Assembly (NCBI RefSeq): GCF_000247815.1
Contig: NC_021686.1
Span: 9,781,246 to 9,845,245 of the forward strand
From: Ficedula albicollis
Taxonomy: Eukaryota > Chordata > Aves > Passeriformes > Muscicapidae
Direction of reading: 5' to 3'
DNA length: 64,000 bases
How positions within the stretch are numbered: position 1 is the stretch's first letter; each line of letters opens with the position of its first letter. This document shows positions 30,229 to 63,845 of this stretch, one piece after another. The position numbers were made by a program, and so were the translations under genes. The notes beneath the pieces are model-generated. The model was not told the origin of the DNA. It saw nothing but the letters and a program-made list of their open reading frames with translations, and made no database searches.

Positions 30229-33093
30229 TCACTTCAGCAGGACCTCTGGCTCAGAGATGGCCCTGTAGAGCACAAAACCCATCTCATCGATTTCCTCTTC
30301 CAACAGCCCAGAGAACAGGTTGATTTTGGGGTTGAAATAAGAAGGCAGGACTCCTTTTTCTAGTGAGGCCACCAGCTCCTCCAGCACCTGCTGGAACCTG
30401 TCAGCAAGGCTTTCCTCTGCCCAGTCCGAGGCAGTGTCACTGAGGTGCAGGATGACGTGGGTCACAGGGCTGCCACCCAGTTTGTGCAGGCTGGGCTGGC
30501 TCCTGCAGACGCCCTTCAGGATGCGCAGGCAGAGCTGCCGAGCCCCGGAGTCACCCGCATCCAGCTCCTTCACCCTCGAGACTTCTGCCCTGTAAAAGCT
30601 CTCCAGCCAGAGGTTTTCCACCAGTCCTTCAGGAGGAACAGACAGAAGAACCTTGTCCTCCATTTCCACCACTGGGAAAAGGGTGATGCTCAGCTCAACC
30701 TGATCGTGTTTGACTTCCAGCTTGAGCTCCCGGGAGGCCACCACGGGGTGGATGGCACAGCCCAGCAGGCCACCGATGGCAGGCCAGTTGATGGAGGCCA
30801 CCAGCAGCTTGTGGAGGGTCTCGTTGATCACGCTGGAGGAGAGGTACCGGCCCACAATGAACCTGTCCCAGGGGCTGCACCCACGAGGGAAATACCCCAG
30901 ATCGATCCTCTTGATCATCCAGTACTGGGGGTTCCTCACCACGGTGTCCTCTCCAGAGATAAGGCTCCAGAGCCCAGTGTCAAGGACCACTGGGAGCATG
31001 AGGTGGATGTGGTCAGCTGCCAGGACCTCGAGGCCATCGAGCAGGGCCCCGCTGAGGAAGAGGCGGCTGAAGGGCAGCTCTGGGAACTTGCTCCGCAGGA
31101 AGTTCTGCAGTTGGGTGCAGATGCTCCTGGCCAGCTGTGGGACAAGGGACGCTTGGATCTCGGGCACGGCCAGCTGGCTGCTGTGGGAGAGGAGCTTCTC
31201 CTGCAGCGTGAGGCAGCGCAGGGGGCTGGGCTTGACCTGAGGATCCCCCAGAGGGGCAGTGCAGCCCCTGGGGTCTGTGAGAAGGGAAAGGAGAAATCAC
31301 AGCTCTGAGCACATCACCTGAAACCCTTAGCAGCAGAGGGGAAGGCATGAGTTGGATGCCCAGCTCTCAGCCCACTCCTCTGGAGGTGACACTGATCTCA
31401 CCAAGGGCCCTCGTTGAGCCCACTGACGTTAAAAGCATTTCTCAGCCATGCAAAGCCCAAACCAACCCCAAAACCTGACTGTTCCCAGCCTCACTCCTCA
31501 GCCAGAGATCAGAACCAGGCAAAGGATTTGCTGCCAGGGTCGGAGAATCACAGAACAGGCCGAGTTGGAAAGGACCCACAAAAATCATCCAACTCCTGGC
31601 CCTGCAGACACCCCAACAATCCCACCCTGTCCCTGAGTGTTGTCCAAATGCTCCTGGAGCTCAAACAGCCTTGGCGCCATGACCATTCTCTGGGGAGCCT
31701 GATCAGTGCCCCACCACCCTCTGGGGGAAGAACCTTTTTCCTAAAATCCAGCCTAAACCTCCCCTAAAACAGCTCCTGCTGTTCCCCCATGTCCTGTCAC
31801 TGGTCATCAGAGAGATCAGTGCCTGCCCCTCCACCTCCTCACACGAGGATCCCACAAACAATCCTGCTCTGGGTCCAGTATCTCAGGACGTGCCCTGGGC
31901 CGAGCTGGGCCAGTTTCCCAGTTGGAAAAACGCCATCTCCATGGGCAGCCAGACAAGGCAGCCTTTGTCTGCAGCAGCTCCCAAGCACACCTTCCTACAG
32001 GCAGAGCTGACCCAGAAAAAGAGCGCAGCCACCACTGCTCCAGAGGAATCAAACCCCAACAGCCCCCGCCCCGCAGCACTGGCTGGGGTACCCCAGCTGT
32101 CATCAGAGCTCCTGTTTCCACAGGCATTGCCTAAAAAGGGGCCATGGCTCGGGAGCCTCCCAGGAGGGCAGGCTCAGTCGGGTCGGCTTTCCGGACACTG
32201 AGCTAAAAATAACGCGGAGCTCCCGGCACGGCCACCCGGAGCACACCAAGGTGATCTTCCTGCCTGGGCACTGGGAGCCTCACCTGGCACCAGGGGCTGA
32301 GCTGGAGAGAGCAGAGGCTCGCTGAGGTCTTCCCTTCTCTGCTTCTTGGGGGGTTTTGGTGTTGTCTTAATCAATGCCAAGTCCTGCCAGCTCTCCTCCA
32401 GGGACTTCTGCTCAGCTTTGGGATCGCCCTCATCCCGAGGGCTGGTGGCTCGGTCAATCAGCTGGAGGGAAGGAAAACCCACGAGGACCAGTTGTTATCT
32501 TTGTTTTCCGTGAATTATGGGTGACAACAGCCCCTCTGGAACACACACATGGGGGGACAGCCCCAGTCAAGGCTTCTGTTCAGAAAAACACCCAGTTTGG
32601 GGGGCCACAAATGCACATATCTTCCTGCAGGTTTCACATGGCAAACAGATACCCAAATACAAATTAAGGCCCAGGCCTTTTGGGATGGGATACCGGACCC
32701 CAAGCGCTCCAGGCAAAAGGAGCATGGATACATGGTCCCATAGGGTGGGAGCAGGCAGCTCCATGCCCACGGCACTGCCGCCAGCACCAGTGGCATTTGT
32801 GCCATATGCCAGGAACCAGCTCAGGAGCAGACATTGAAGTTTGGGGCACATCTTGCCCCACCACACTGGGCCAACCCAGCTCTCCTGGGCATCTTCCCGC
32901 GCTCTGATCCCTGCCCCAGCCTTACCCTCTTGACGGCCAGCGTGGCGATGGCCAGCACGGCCGCGCCGCTGACGCCCAGCACCAGCCTGGCGTTGGCCAA
33001 GAGCACATCGAACACGCTGCCCAGCCCGTCGATGACACTGCCCAGCCCGCCGTTCTCCTGCCGCCTGCCCCGCTGCTGCCAAAACGCCGCCAT
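30229..33093 (-). CDS. MIEF2: Mitochondrial dynamics protein MiD49
   Basis: Outer-mitochondrial-membrane receptor that recruits DRP1 for fission. Three coding exons on the minus strand: 33093-32926, 32461-32284, 31274-30229 (TGA 30231-30229). They total 1392 nt, 463 residues (human 454). The ATG is in a strong context (GCGACCATGG), seven bases after an acceptor at 33101-33102, so at least one non-coding exon lies upstream. An N-terminal hydrophobic segment VLGVSGAAVLAIATLAV is flanked by basic residues (VKRLIDRATSPRDE), fitting an outer-membrane anchor. The cytosolic nucleotidyltransferase-like fold carries SKFPELPFSRLF, CSPWDRFIVGRYLSSSVI and SINWPAIGGLLGC. The low-complexity linker (KTTPKPPKKQRRE) is the least conserved part. 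MIEF2 rather than MIEF1 is chosen from the sequence match and from its place between TOP3A and FLII. Confidence 0.95.
31540..31800 (-). mobile_element. CR1 LINE fragment (antisense)
   Basis: Reverse-complement CR1 3' sequence: AGAATCACAGAACAGGCCGA, GTTGGAAAGGACCCACAAAA, ATCATCCAACTCCTGGCCCT, a GGAAGAACCTTTTTCCTAAA block and TGTTCCCCCATGTCCTGTCAC. It lies in MIEF2 intron 2. Confidence 0.75.
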
Positions 33094-33100
33094 GGTCGCC

Positions 33101-33650
33101 CTGCGGAGAACAGGAGTGTCACCCTGGGCTGGAAGATCTGTCTCTCCGCGACAGGCACAGCCGCAGGGCGGGAGGGTTCGGGGAACCAAGCGCTCCGCTG
33201 GCCCGCTTTCCTCCGGGACAAAGGCTCCCGCCGCCGCCGGGACACCTGGGTGCGGCGAGGGAGCAAGGGTCACCCGGGGAAGGGACACCCCAGGGAAGGA
33301 AGGGACACCCCAGCGAGCGGGCACCGCCGGGAAGGGACACGCCAGAGAAGGAAGGGACACCCCAGGGAAGGAAGGGGCATCCCGCAGAAGGGTCACCCGC
33401 TCCCCACCCGGCCCTACCGGAAAGCCGCGCGGGGCACCGGCGGCGCTGGGGCGGTACCGCGGGAAGGGAGCCCCCCTGTCCCCACTGACCGAGGGGAGGC
33501 GGCACCAGAAACGGGACTGGCACCAGAAACGGGACCAGAAACGGGACCGGGACCGGGACCGGGACCAGCCCGGGCCCGGCGCTGCCCCCGCGCGCCCCCG
33601 CCCCGCGCTCACCGCGCGCCCCCGGCGCGGCCTCAGCCAATGGGGGCGCG
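33101..33650. promoter_or_regulatory. MIEF2/FLII bidirectional promoter region
   Basis: GC- and CpG-rich spacer between the divergent MIEF2 and FLII genes. It contains imperfect repeats around GAAGGGACACCCCAGG (about 33275-33390) and GGGACC (33535-33570), and a CCAAT box at 33637-33641 next to GGGGCGCG. It is cut on the FLII side by poly-C tract 3, so transcription starts cannot be placed. Confidence 0.55.
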
Positions 33651-34437
<787 letters not shown>

Positions 34438-34610
34438 GGAATCCGGCCCCGGCCCCGCCCGGGTGGCTGACCCGGGGCAGTCCCGGTCCCACCCCGTGGG
34501 CACTGCGGGGGTGGGCGATGCCTGACCACCATCAAACCGCTTTGGTGGAGCAACCCCACCCCCACCCACCCCCAGGGAGACAGGTGATCCCCGAGCCTCC
34601 AGCTCCCAGT

Positions 34611-35075
34611 CCCACAGGACTGGGCGATCCCAGCTCCCAGTCTCCCATAGACTGGGTGATCCCGGCTCCCAGTCCCATAGACTGGGTGATCCCGGCTCCC
34701 AGTCCCATAGACTGGGTGATCCCGGCTCCCAGTCCCATAGACTGGGTGATCCCGGCTCCCAGTCCCATAGACTGGGTGATCCCGGCTCCCAGTCCCATAG
34801 ACTGGGTGATCCCGGCTCCCAGTTCCATAGACTGGGCGATCCCGGCTCCCAGTCCCATAGACTGGGTGATCCCGGCTCCCAGTCCCATAGACTGGGTGAT
34901 CCCGGCTCCCAGTTCCATAGACTGGGCGATCCCGGCTCCCAGTTCCATAGACTGGGCGATACCAGCTCCCAGTTCCATAGACTGGGCGATCCTAGCTCCC
35001 AGTCCCACAGGAGTGTCCATGGGTGTTCATGGTCCCCAGCTCCCAGTCCCCTAGGACTGGGTGATCCCAGCCCTC
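34611..35075. repeat. 30-bp minisatellite with a 7-bp hairpin per unit, about 14 copies
   Basis: Unit gactgggtgatcccggctcc followed by cagtcccata. Each unit boundary reads CCCAGTC-CCATA-GACTGGG, an inverted repeat with a 7-bp stem and 5-base loop. Variant copies (gcgatcc, agttccata, ccacagg) lie at both edges, and looser relatives continue to about 35190. It lies in the FLII 5' intron, so the long open frames through it are a by-product of the 30-bp (10-codon) period. Confidence 0.95.
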
Positions 35076-35235
35076 TAGTTGCCAGTTTTATGTGACTGGG
35101 GTAATTTTATTGGGTAATCCCAATCCCCACAGCTCCCAGTCCCTTAGGACTGGGCCACCATGACCCCAGAGTTCCCAGTCCCTTAGGACTGCTCGGTGCC
35201 AACCTCCCATGACCGCAGAGCATCAGTCAGACTGA

Positions 35236-44604
<9,369 letters not shown>

Positions 44605-45010
44605 GGGCTGGGGGCAGGCGCTGCTCCGGCCCCCGCCCCCGGCACGGCCCGGCCGGAGCCGGCACCCGCGCTCAGCCTGCAGCCGCCTCCCCGCGCCAGG
44701 GCATCACTGGGGCTGCCCCTCTGTCCCCCCTTCTCCCAGCACGGGGCACAGCTCAGCCCCTTCCCTTCCTGGGGGGCATACGGGGTGCTGTGGGCCCCTG
44801 GCACACCCTGCTTGGGGATGCTGCTGCCCCAAACCAGTGCCCAGCTCGCCCTGTGACTGGGGGACAGGAGTGACTCCCAGTTTGGGTGGGAGGATGCTTT
44901 GCTAAGGAGAAGTAGGGGGAGTGAGGGGCTCTCAGCCCTGGACATTACAGGTGGTCCCTGCTGTCCTGGGGATGGACCCTCAGCAGGGATCAGCCCATCT
45001 GGATCATATC

Positions 45011-45016
45011 AATAAA
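45011..45016 (+). terminator. FLII polyadenylation signal AATAAA
   Basis: AATAAA about 400 bp after the FLII stop, followed by a GT-containing stretch. It faces the LLGL1 3' end about 150 bp away. Confidence 0.75.
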
Positions 45017-45163
45017 GGCTGTACTTCTCACCTCGACACTGTCCCGGGCTCTGGTTCACCCCCAACCCTGGTCGTGCCCCTCTGCAGCTCAGGGGAACCC
45101 CAGCACTCACCTGGTTCCAAGGCTCAGCAAACACCTGCAGCCTAGGCAGTTGATATTAAATGC

Positions 45164-45169
45164 TTTATT
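45164..45169 (-). terminator. LLGL1 polyadenylation signal (AATAAA on minus strand)
   Basis: Plus-strand TTTATT, i.e. AATAAA for LLGL1, about 1.4 kb after its stop. The gene therefore ends tail-to-tail with FLII. Confidence 0.65.
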
Positions 45170-45246
45170 TTCAATATTAAAAACCAGTATTTTTAATAAC
45201 TAAACAATGCTAAATTCATCTTACCAAAAAAAAAAAAAAAAAAAAA

Positions 45247-45283
<37 letters not shown>

Positions 45284-46605
45284 AGGTTGGGGGTGGGAGG
45301 GGGGTTCTACCAGGGATGCTACAGCCCCGGCCTCGGCCGGCAGCAACAGAGCCCGAACCCCCCCAGCCACACACGTACCGCAGGAGAGCCCGGGGGGCCA
45401 CAGCTCCCCAAAAGGAGAGGGGCAGGGGCCAGCTGAGCCCCGTGGGAACAGCCACCGTGGGCCAGGGGACAGAGCCGGCACCACCACAGCCCCCCAGGGG
45501 GACGAGGCCAAGCTTGGAGCTCGGGGGGGATTTGGCACAGTGAGACCCCCAGGGTGGGGCAGCCCAGCCTGGGGCAGGAGGGGGCTGGGGCAGCCCCATC
45601 TGCCCTCCCCCAGCACCAACACGGACCTGGAGCAGGAGCCGGTGTGTAATTCCACAGCGTGATCCCATCCCAAACCCACCCCGTGGCAGGAATTAGTGTC
45701 AGAAAAGAGAGAGCAGCAGGCACAGAGCCCAACCTGGAGACTAGCCCTTGGAGAAGCCACTAAGAGAAAAAGGCCACCTGTGACCCCCCAGCGTGCCCCT
45801 CCTCGGGCTGCTCGAGGCCTCTGCTGCCCACCTGGGAGCCAGGGGATCCCTGGGGACAGTCCCTGTGTGGCAGCCAGAGCCTCCTGGCAGGCAGGGAACG
45901 GGGCTGTAAACTGCAGGGAGCCGGGCATGTAAACACAGACCAGGGTATGGGGGGGCGGTGCCCGTGGGCTTCTGACCCCCCACTGCCCCAAGGGACCAAA
46001 ACCGGGGGACAAGGGGGGGTCCACAAGCCCCAGCCCTCCCCGTGGAGCCGGGGAAGCAGCAGCATCCCCCAGGAAGGGGGCTCTGGAGCAGTGGGGACAG
46101 TGACACTCCACCGTGTATAAAAACAGGAACTTATCTTCCCCGGGAAGAGTTTGTGGCCCACGGCCCTGGCTCGGCGGGGCCGGCGGCCGGGCGGGAGGTG
46201 TGCGGGAGTGCCGGAGCCGGGCGCGGCCGGCGCGGTGTTAGAGAGGAGGCGAGGCTACGTTACATGGGGAGGGGCGCGGGGGTCCAGTCGAGTCGCGCAT
46301 CCCGGGAATCCGAGCACTGAGACGGGTCAGGGAGGCTGGTGATGCCTGTGGGCGAGGCAGCTCCTCAGAAGGAGGTGGTGGGGTCAGGACAGGCATTCCC
46401 CCGATCCCCTCCTCCTCTATAAGCCCCAGGGATCACAAATCCATCCTCCCATAATGGATCAGGAAGCCAGGGCACTGCACAGCTCCAAATCCCACTCTCA
46501 TCCCAGGGACCACAACTCCATCCTCCCTGATGGATCAGGAAGCCAGGGCACTGCACAGCTCCAAATCCCACTCCCACCCCAAGGACCACCAGCCCCTCAC
46601 AGACC
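45170..46605 (-). other. LLGL1: LLGL1 3' UTR
   Basis: Non-coding stretch after the LLGL1 stop. It contains the A23/C35 homopolymer pair at 45226-45283 and a 76-bp tandem duplication (about 46440-46591, with ggatcaggaagccagggcac in both copies). I see no other gene. Confidence 0.6.
45226..45283. repeat. A23 run joined directly to C35 run
   Basis: Twenty-three A (45226-45248) pass without interruption into 35 C (45249-45283), then CAGGTTGGGGGTGGG-like sequence resumes. It lies in the LLGL1 3' UTR and is the short member of the poly-C set, again C on the + strand. Confidence 0.9.
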
Positions 46606-58301
<11,696 letters not shown>

Positions 58302-58320
58302 TGACTGACAGCTCCAGCCT

Positions 58321-58420
58321 CCAATCACCGCGCGGTAACGCGCGCCGCGCGCCGCGGCCCCGCCCACCCGTGCTGCGCCTGCGCCGCCGCCGCTGCCGAT
58401 GGGAGATGTAGTCCTCCAAC
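58321..58420 (-). promoter_or_regulatory. LLGL1: Probable LLGL1 core promoter: CCAAT box and ZNF143-like site
   Basis: CpG-rich block with a CCAAT pentamer at 58321-58325 (inverted relative to LLGL1). At 58398-58414 the reverse complement reads GGACTACATCTCCCATC, matching the ACTACAnnTCCCA core of ZNF143 elements. It is followed on the minus strand by poly-C tract 6. Confidence 0.5.
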
Positions 58421-58439
58421 TCAACGCTCTACGCTGGAT

Positions 58440-59530
58440 TTATTTCTATTCTTTTTTAAACCCTCTTCTTTCGATGTTTTTCCTCCTGGTGGGCATAGCG
58501 AGGCACAGTGGGGACACCCCACGCCTGGTCATCGTGGTCGCAAAGCCCCGCAAACACGGGGTGCCGTGGATTTAGGATCTCATCATGTGCCCCACAGCCA
58601 TGGGGTGCATCAACATGGCGGCGCCCCGGCTACTGGGCCCGGAGCATCCTGCCGGGCCCCAGAATTAGCATTCGAGGCTCATTCCCGGCTGGCGACTCAT
58701 TATTCCCACCAGGGCTTCGGGAATGTTGTTCCCCACTCCCCCCGCGGCATCATCCCCAGGTGGGAGGGGGAGCAGCCTGCCCTGCACCCAGTTTTGGGGT
58801 GAGTCACCCCGGGCAGGGCACGGCTTCCCCTCCCTGCTGACTAACCCCGGCCCGCGGAGATGCGGCACCGGGGTGACGCAGGGGCTCGGGGCGGAAAACT
58901 GCCCGGGGGCGAGCGGGGAACGATGGCCCGGTGACGGGGCGATGGGCTGGGGACTCAGGGATGGATGGAGGGGCCTGAACTGCAGGCACAGCCCCGGGGA
59001 ACGAGGGTGGGGAGGCTGGAGCCAGATGAGGCAGAAAAGGAGGAAGAACTCAGAGGAGGAAGAAGGAGAAGCGAGGGGAGAAAGAAGGGGGTAGTGAAAA
59101 AGGGAGGAGGGAGAGGAGAGGCAAAGAAAGGGAATAACAGATAAAGAAGCATGAAGAGGAGAAACAGGAGAGAGAAGAGATGGAGAGGAGGATGAGGATA
59201 GGAGAGAGAAGGGAGAAGAACAGGAAAGAAAGAACAGAGGAGGAGGAGGAAGACCAGCAGACCCCATCCATCCCCTCTCTGACACCTCACACCCATCCCA
59301 CCATCTCCCTCCTGCAGGAGGGAAGCACAAGGAGGATGAGGGATGAGGCTGAAGCACAGAGATCCCTGTCCCTACTTTCTAGGGCAGCTCAGGAAGCACA
59401 GCCACCACATTTGGCCACCCTGTCCCCAGGGAGCTGGTGAATCCCTTTATTTAGAACCAGTTCCCTGCTCCCAACCACCTCACTCCTGCCGGGGGGAATC
59501 GAGGCACATCCTGGCCCCCAGAACCACCAC
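58440..59530. other. LLGL1-ALKBH5 spacer with polypurine stretch
   Basis: Intergenic sequence between the LLGL1 promoter and the end of the ALKBH5 3' UTR. No exon is recognised. From about 59030 to 59255 the + strand is almost entirely A/G (aggaagaactcagaggagga and similar), a roughly 225-bp polypurine tract that could form triplex (H-DNA). Confidence 0.7.
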
Positions 59531-59558
59531 ACAGCCAGGCCAAGCGATGCTTTCTGCT

Positions 59559-59564
59559 TTTATT
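59559..59564 (-). terminator. ALKBH5: ALKBH5 polyadenylation signal candidate
   Basis: Minus-strand AATAAA about 4.3 kb after the ALKBH5 stop, in the AT-rich zone 59540-59900 that contrasts with the GC-rich spacer beyond. A second AATAAA lies at 59446-59451. Confidence 0.5.
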
Positions 59565-62500
59565 CAATTAATGCAGCAATCTATACAAGGAAAAAAAATA
59601 ATAATGAAACCATGAAATTCCAAACCCTGACAGTGAAGAACCAAATTCTTCCTAAGAATCAACCAGAATTAAAAGATTCCCCCCACGTCAGACTGTACAT
59701 AAAATAATCTCTGCCCCATTTACAGCGTTTCACACAGTACTTCTCGTATCTCAAACTTCAGAACTGTACAACTTTGTTACAAACCACGCTTTTTCCTAGG
59801 AAAAGCTTACAGAAAAAAATATTGCCACTTTCTTTTTTTTTTAATTTTTATTTTTATTGGTAACAAAAAAAAAATTAGAATCTTTTAAAAAACAAAAATT
59901 AAAGTCAGCCAGAACTTCTAAGTGTGGGCAGGGGAAGGAGCAGAGACATTTCTCAGCTAAATGTTTCTCCTCCCAACAGGGAAAGGAAACACTTTTGGCA
60001 GGTAAAAAACTCTTTGCTGCTGGTGGGGGTCTAGACCCCAGCCCCTCCCAGCCCTCCTCAAAGCCTGGCAGCTGTTTTGATCCATGGGCTTGGATAATTC
60101 CACCACTGACCCTTCTTGAGATACGGTAACAGTAACAAAATCCCAATTCCTCCTGTACTTTACAGAAAAGCAGGGATGAACCCCACCTTCCTCCCCCGTC
60201 CTTAGGAAAGACAGTTCTCCTGGTCTGGGCACGTGGATTGTCACACTGGATGTAGCTCCCAGTTTGGGGCTGAGCACGGACACGCTGTGGGTGGATGGAG
60301 AGGTTGGACCGCACACAACCAGATCAGACACACGACAAAGCCAACGGGGTCAGGCATGAGCCTGGCCTGGGGGGCAGATGGGAGAAGTTTTGCCTCCAAG
60401 AAGTTTTGCACTCCCTGCTCAGCACCAGCCCCATGCCACCAGCCTGACCTGATGCCTGTGTGCAGCCCAGCAGAGAAAACCAGGAATTCCGAGCCACAGT
60501 TTCAACCAAACAGGTTACAGGAAGGATCCAGACCTCTGGATCCATGTGAAAAATGTCTTCTAGTTTCGAATCCAGGTTTCACTCTGATGTTGTTCAGTGC
60601 AAAAGAGTTAAAAAACCATGTTATCTACACATATACATCCGTGTCTATAGAAAATGTCTGTACAAGTGGGAAGATGGCCCTGCCTGCACGCTGGGGACTC
60701 CCCTCCCGAGGGATGCTGCAGGTTCTGCCCACCTGCATCCTGCTCCCTCTCCCTCTCCAAGGTGTCAAGCCCCAAGCAGCCAGGTTAAAAACCAAGAGCA
60801 GATGGTGGCTGGAGAGGAGCTCCTCCTGTCCCCCCAGCCATGGCTGCCAGCTCTGCCCCACTGCATGGATGGGAAAGGAGGGGAAAGCTCCCGAGCAGGA
60901 CATGCAGGAATACCAGAACAAGCTGGGAAAGGAAACTTGCACATGTACAGCCTGCACAAGGACTGGGATGAGGTGATGGCTGGGACCAGGCTAGAGGTCC
61001 TCAGGATGAACAGAGACAGAGCCAGCACCTCATCTCATGAAAGTCCTGCTTTGGGAAGCAGAGTTAAAAAACCATGTTATCTACACATATACATCCGTGT
61101 CTATAGAAAATGTCTGTACAAGTGGGAAGATGGCCCTGCCTGCACGCTGGGGACTCCCCTCCCGAGGGATGCTGCAGGTTCTGCCCACCTGCATCCTGCT
61201 CCCTCTCCCTCTCCAAGGTGTCAAGCCCCAAGCAGCCAGGTTAAAAACCAAGAGCAGATGGTGGCTGGAGAGGAGCTCCTCCTGTCCCCCCAGCCATGGC
61301 TGCCAGCTCTGCCCCACTGCATGGATGGGAAAGGAGGGGAAAGCTCCCGAGCAGGACATGCAGGAATACCAGAACAAGCTGGGAAAGGAAACTTGCACAT
61401 GTACAGCCTGCACAAGGACTGGGATGAGGTGATGGCTGGGACCAGGCTAGAGGTCCTCAGGATGAACAGAGACAGAGCCAGCACCTCATCCCATGAAAGT
61501 CCTGCTTTGGGAAGCAGCTGTGGAAAGGCTGGCTGCTCCAGGTTCATTTTGAATTGACACCAGGGTAGAGTATCCATATTAGAGAGGCAGGGATAAAATT
61601 GGGAGCCAGAAAGGGAGAGGGGAGAGCCGAGACCTCTGGCAGTGACCTCTGTCACTGTCTGACCCACAGCAGAGCCTGGCAGCATGACAGGCACAGGGAT
61701 GGATCCAGAAAGACAAAGCCATCAGGAGGAGAAGGGATCTCTGCTCCCTGCGTGCGCTTTTGCTATCAGGGGAATGCCAAGCTTTCCAAAACAGGGGGTT
61801 TGTAGCCAAGAGCTGGCCTGGATTAACAGCAGAAAGCTGGGAGGGTGAGGAACATCGCTTCAAATGCTACGTGTGGTCTGAAAACAGCATTTTCAAGGTT
61901 TTACAAGCAGCAGAAGCACAAACGTTTGGATCTCTGGACTGACAAGACACTTTCCTTCAGAGGTTGTGCCTCAGCATGGAGCCAGTGGGGGCTCTCACCA
62001 GGAAAACCAGATCATCAGAGACAGCACTGGGGACTTCACCAACACCCCCACAGGCCAGCACTGTGCTAAAGGTGATGGCAACATCCACTGAGCTCATGTG
62101 ACAAGATCCAGCCTAAGCAAAACCCCAACACCAGGTGAAAAATCAGCAGGGAAGGGAAAGGACAGTGGGACCCAGATGTCAGAAAATGTCCTCAATCAGT
62201 GCTGCAGGGAACAATGCTTGGCTGGCTGCTTTAAACCAGGAGCCCCCCCAAGACAGCAGCAAACAGGTTTCAAAATATATTACATCTTTTTATTGCCAAG
62301 CGTGCAGACCATGAAGTGTGTGGAGGACACGACACTAAGAAAAACTACAACTGGAGGGAGGGCAAAGCAGTAAAAATTTAAAAATAAGACTACTCCTTGC
62401 AACTGCCAACACTTGGGTTCAAAGAATCAACTGGAGGAAGTTTTCTTTAAAAGTACAGCTCTAAATATGGCGTTGGGCCCCAAACTTTTCAAACACCAAG

Positions 62501-63845
62501 GCTTTGGTCTGGGCTAATGCAAACCAGGTGGGAGAAGAGGACGATGATGGCAGATACTCTAACACAACTCCATAGGGCTGAATGCCTGATTCTTCTCAGC
62601 ATTTCCTGGTGCAACCAGAAAACTCCCTACCCCAGGAACACAGGTAGGAACAAGCCAGGAGAAAACAGGCAACTTCAGTGCTGGATGCACTGAACTGGGG
62701 CCAAACTCAAGCCCTGCAGTGTCCCTGCTCCCAGAGCCAGCCTCGGAGGGGACAGAGCTGCTCAGCTCCCCCAAGGCCACAGCAGCTCCTGTTCCTGCTC
62801 CACGAGAGTGCAGCCGGTCCCTTGGGATGGGACACCATGCCAGGAATGCTGCACCAACTCAGCTCTCTCCACCTGGAAGGGGCAGTGGAGAAGGGGGCTC
62901 TTCTCAGGGGTCCCAAGGCACAAGCCCTCACAAGCACAGCGTCGCCTACTCCTCTTTGCTATCCCCAGCTCTGGGAAGCAGCACGTGCTCAGTGTGATCC
63001 CTCACTTGGCAGCCCTGCGATTCCAATATGGATCTCAGGACGATGCTGGGCCAGTTTCCTCCCTCCTCAACCACAGCACGGCCCCAGGCAGACCAGCACT
63101 GAGAAACCAGAGCTCTAGTACATTCTTCTTGGAGAGGGCAGCGCAGGGACACAGGGCTGCGAGCCCATGCTGGCTTGGAAAAAGGGTCTGGAAAGGAAAC
63201 CTACGGCATTTAAAACACTAAAGTGCAACAAAAATGTCCTAAACCCTTTGAAATCGATCGCAGCAAGAGGGGTCTGCAAAGATTCAAACTTCCAGTTACT
63301 GCAGGGCACCCTTCAAACAGAGCCAACAACCACCAGGTAAGAAAAGACCAAGGAGCCCTTTGGGGAAACAAAAAATACCAGCCCACCATGGAATTTCAGT
63401 TCCTGGGGTCAAACATCATATTTAGAACATTTGGAAAGGAAAAGTGTTAAAGCAAAAAAAAGAAAAAACAAAACAAAAAAAAAGAAAGGAAAAAAAAAAG
63501 AAAAAACCAAAATCTAAAACAAAAATACAATTCTTGAAACAGTTAAACTTTTTGGTGTTTTCAAAAGAAATCCCAACAGACAACCTGGCATAACTTTATC
63601 CGCTTCCTAAGAGAGAGATGCCCATTTGACCCATGACTCAGGACACCATGTGCACTGGGCATGTTCCATCCTCACGTATGTCTCAGCATTTCTCCATTCA
63701 TAAAACCAAATCCTTCCTGTTTACTCTTCAGCCTGAAAGGAAAAACCAAAACTGAAGCGAGATGGAAGATAGCCAGAGGGAGGAGAAAGTTTTCACAGAC
63801 TGGAGGCCAATCTCATCAGCTCCACGAGCCTGGGAAGTGCAATCC
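59565..63845 (-). other. ALKBH5: Probable ALKBH5 3' UTR
   Basis: About 4.3 kb without any recognised exon, with AT-rich stretches (59800-59900 and 63445-63560). It contains the 456-bp tandem duplication. An internal TTTATT at about 62288 gives an alternative AATAAA on the minus strand. Its extent as UTR is inferred from the hexamers. Confidence 0.5.
60605..61516. repeat. 456-bp tandem duplication in ALKBH5 3' UTR
   Basis: Copy 1 is 60605-61060 and copy 2 is 61061-61516, both starting gagttaaaaaaccatg. One substitution is seen (catctcatg/catcccatg). The long open frame across the two copies arises from the duplication and resembles no protein. Confidence 0.95.

Noticed and set aside
30445..31308. 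Antisense 287-codon frame opposite MIEF2 exon 3
   Set aside because: It is a shadow of the GC-rich coding exon on the other strand, with no homology of its own.
34518..35054. 178-codon repetitive frame and its antisense partner over the 30-bp minisatellite
   Set aside because: A 30-bp period keeps any stop-free frame open. The region lies in the FLII 5' intron, and no start context or homology supports translation.
60553..61557. 334-codon open frame in the ALKBH5 3' UTR region
   Set aside because: Half of it is the 456-bp duplication repeated in the same frame (456 is a multiple of three). No similarity, splice context or codon bias suggests a gene.
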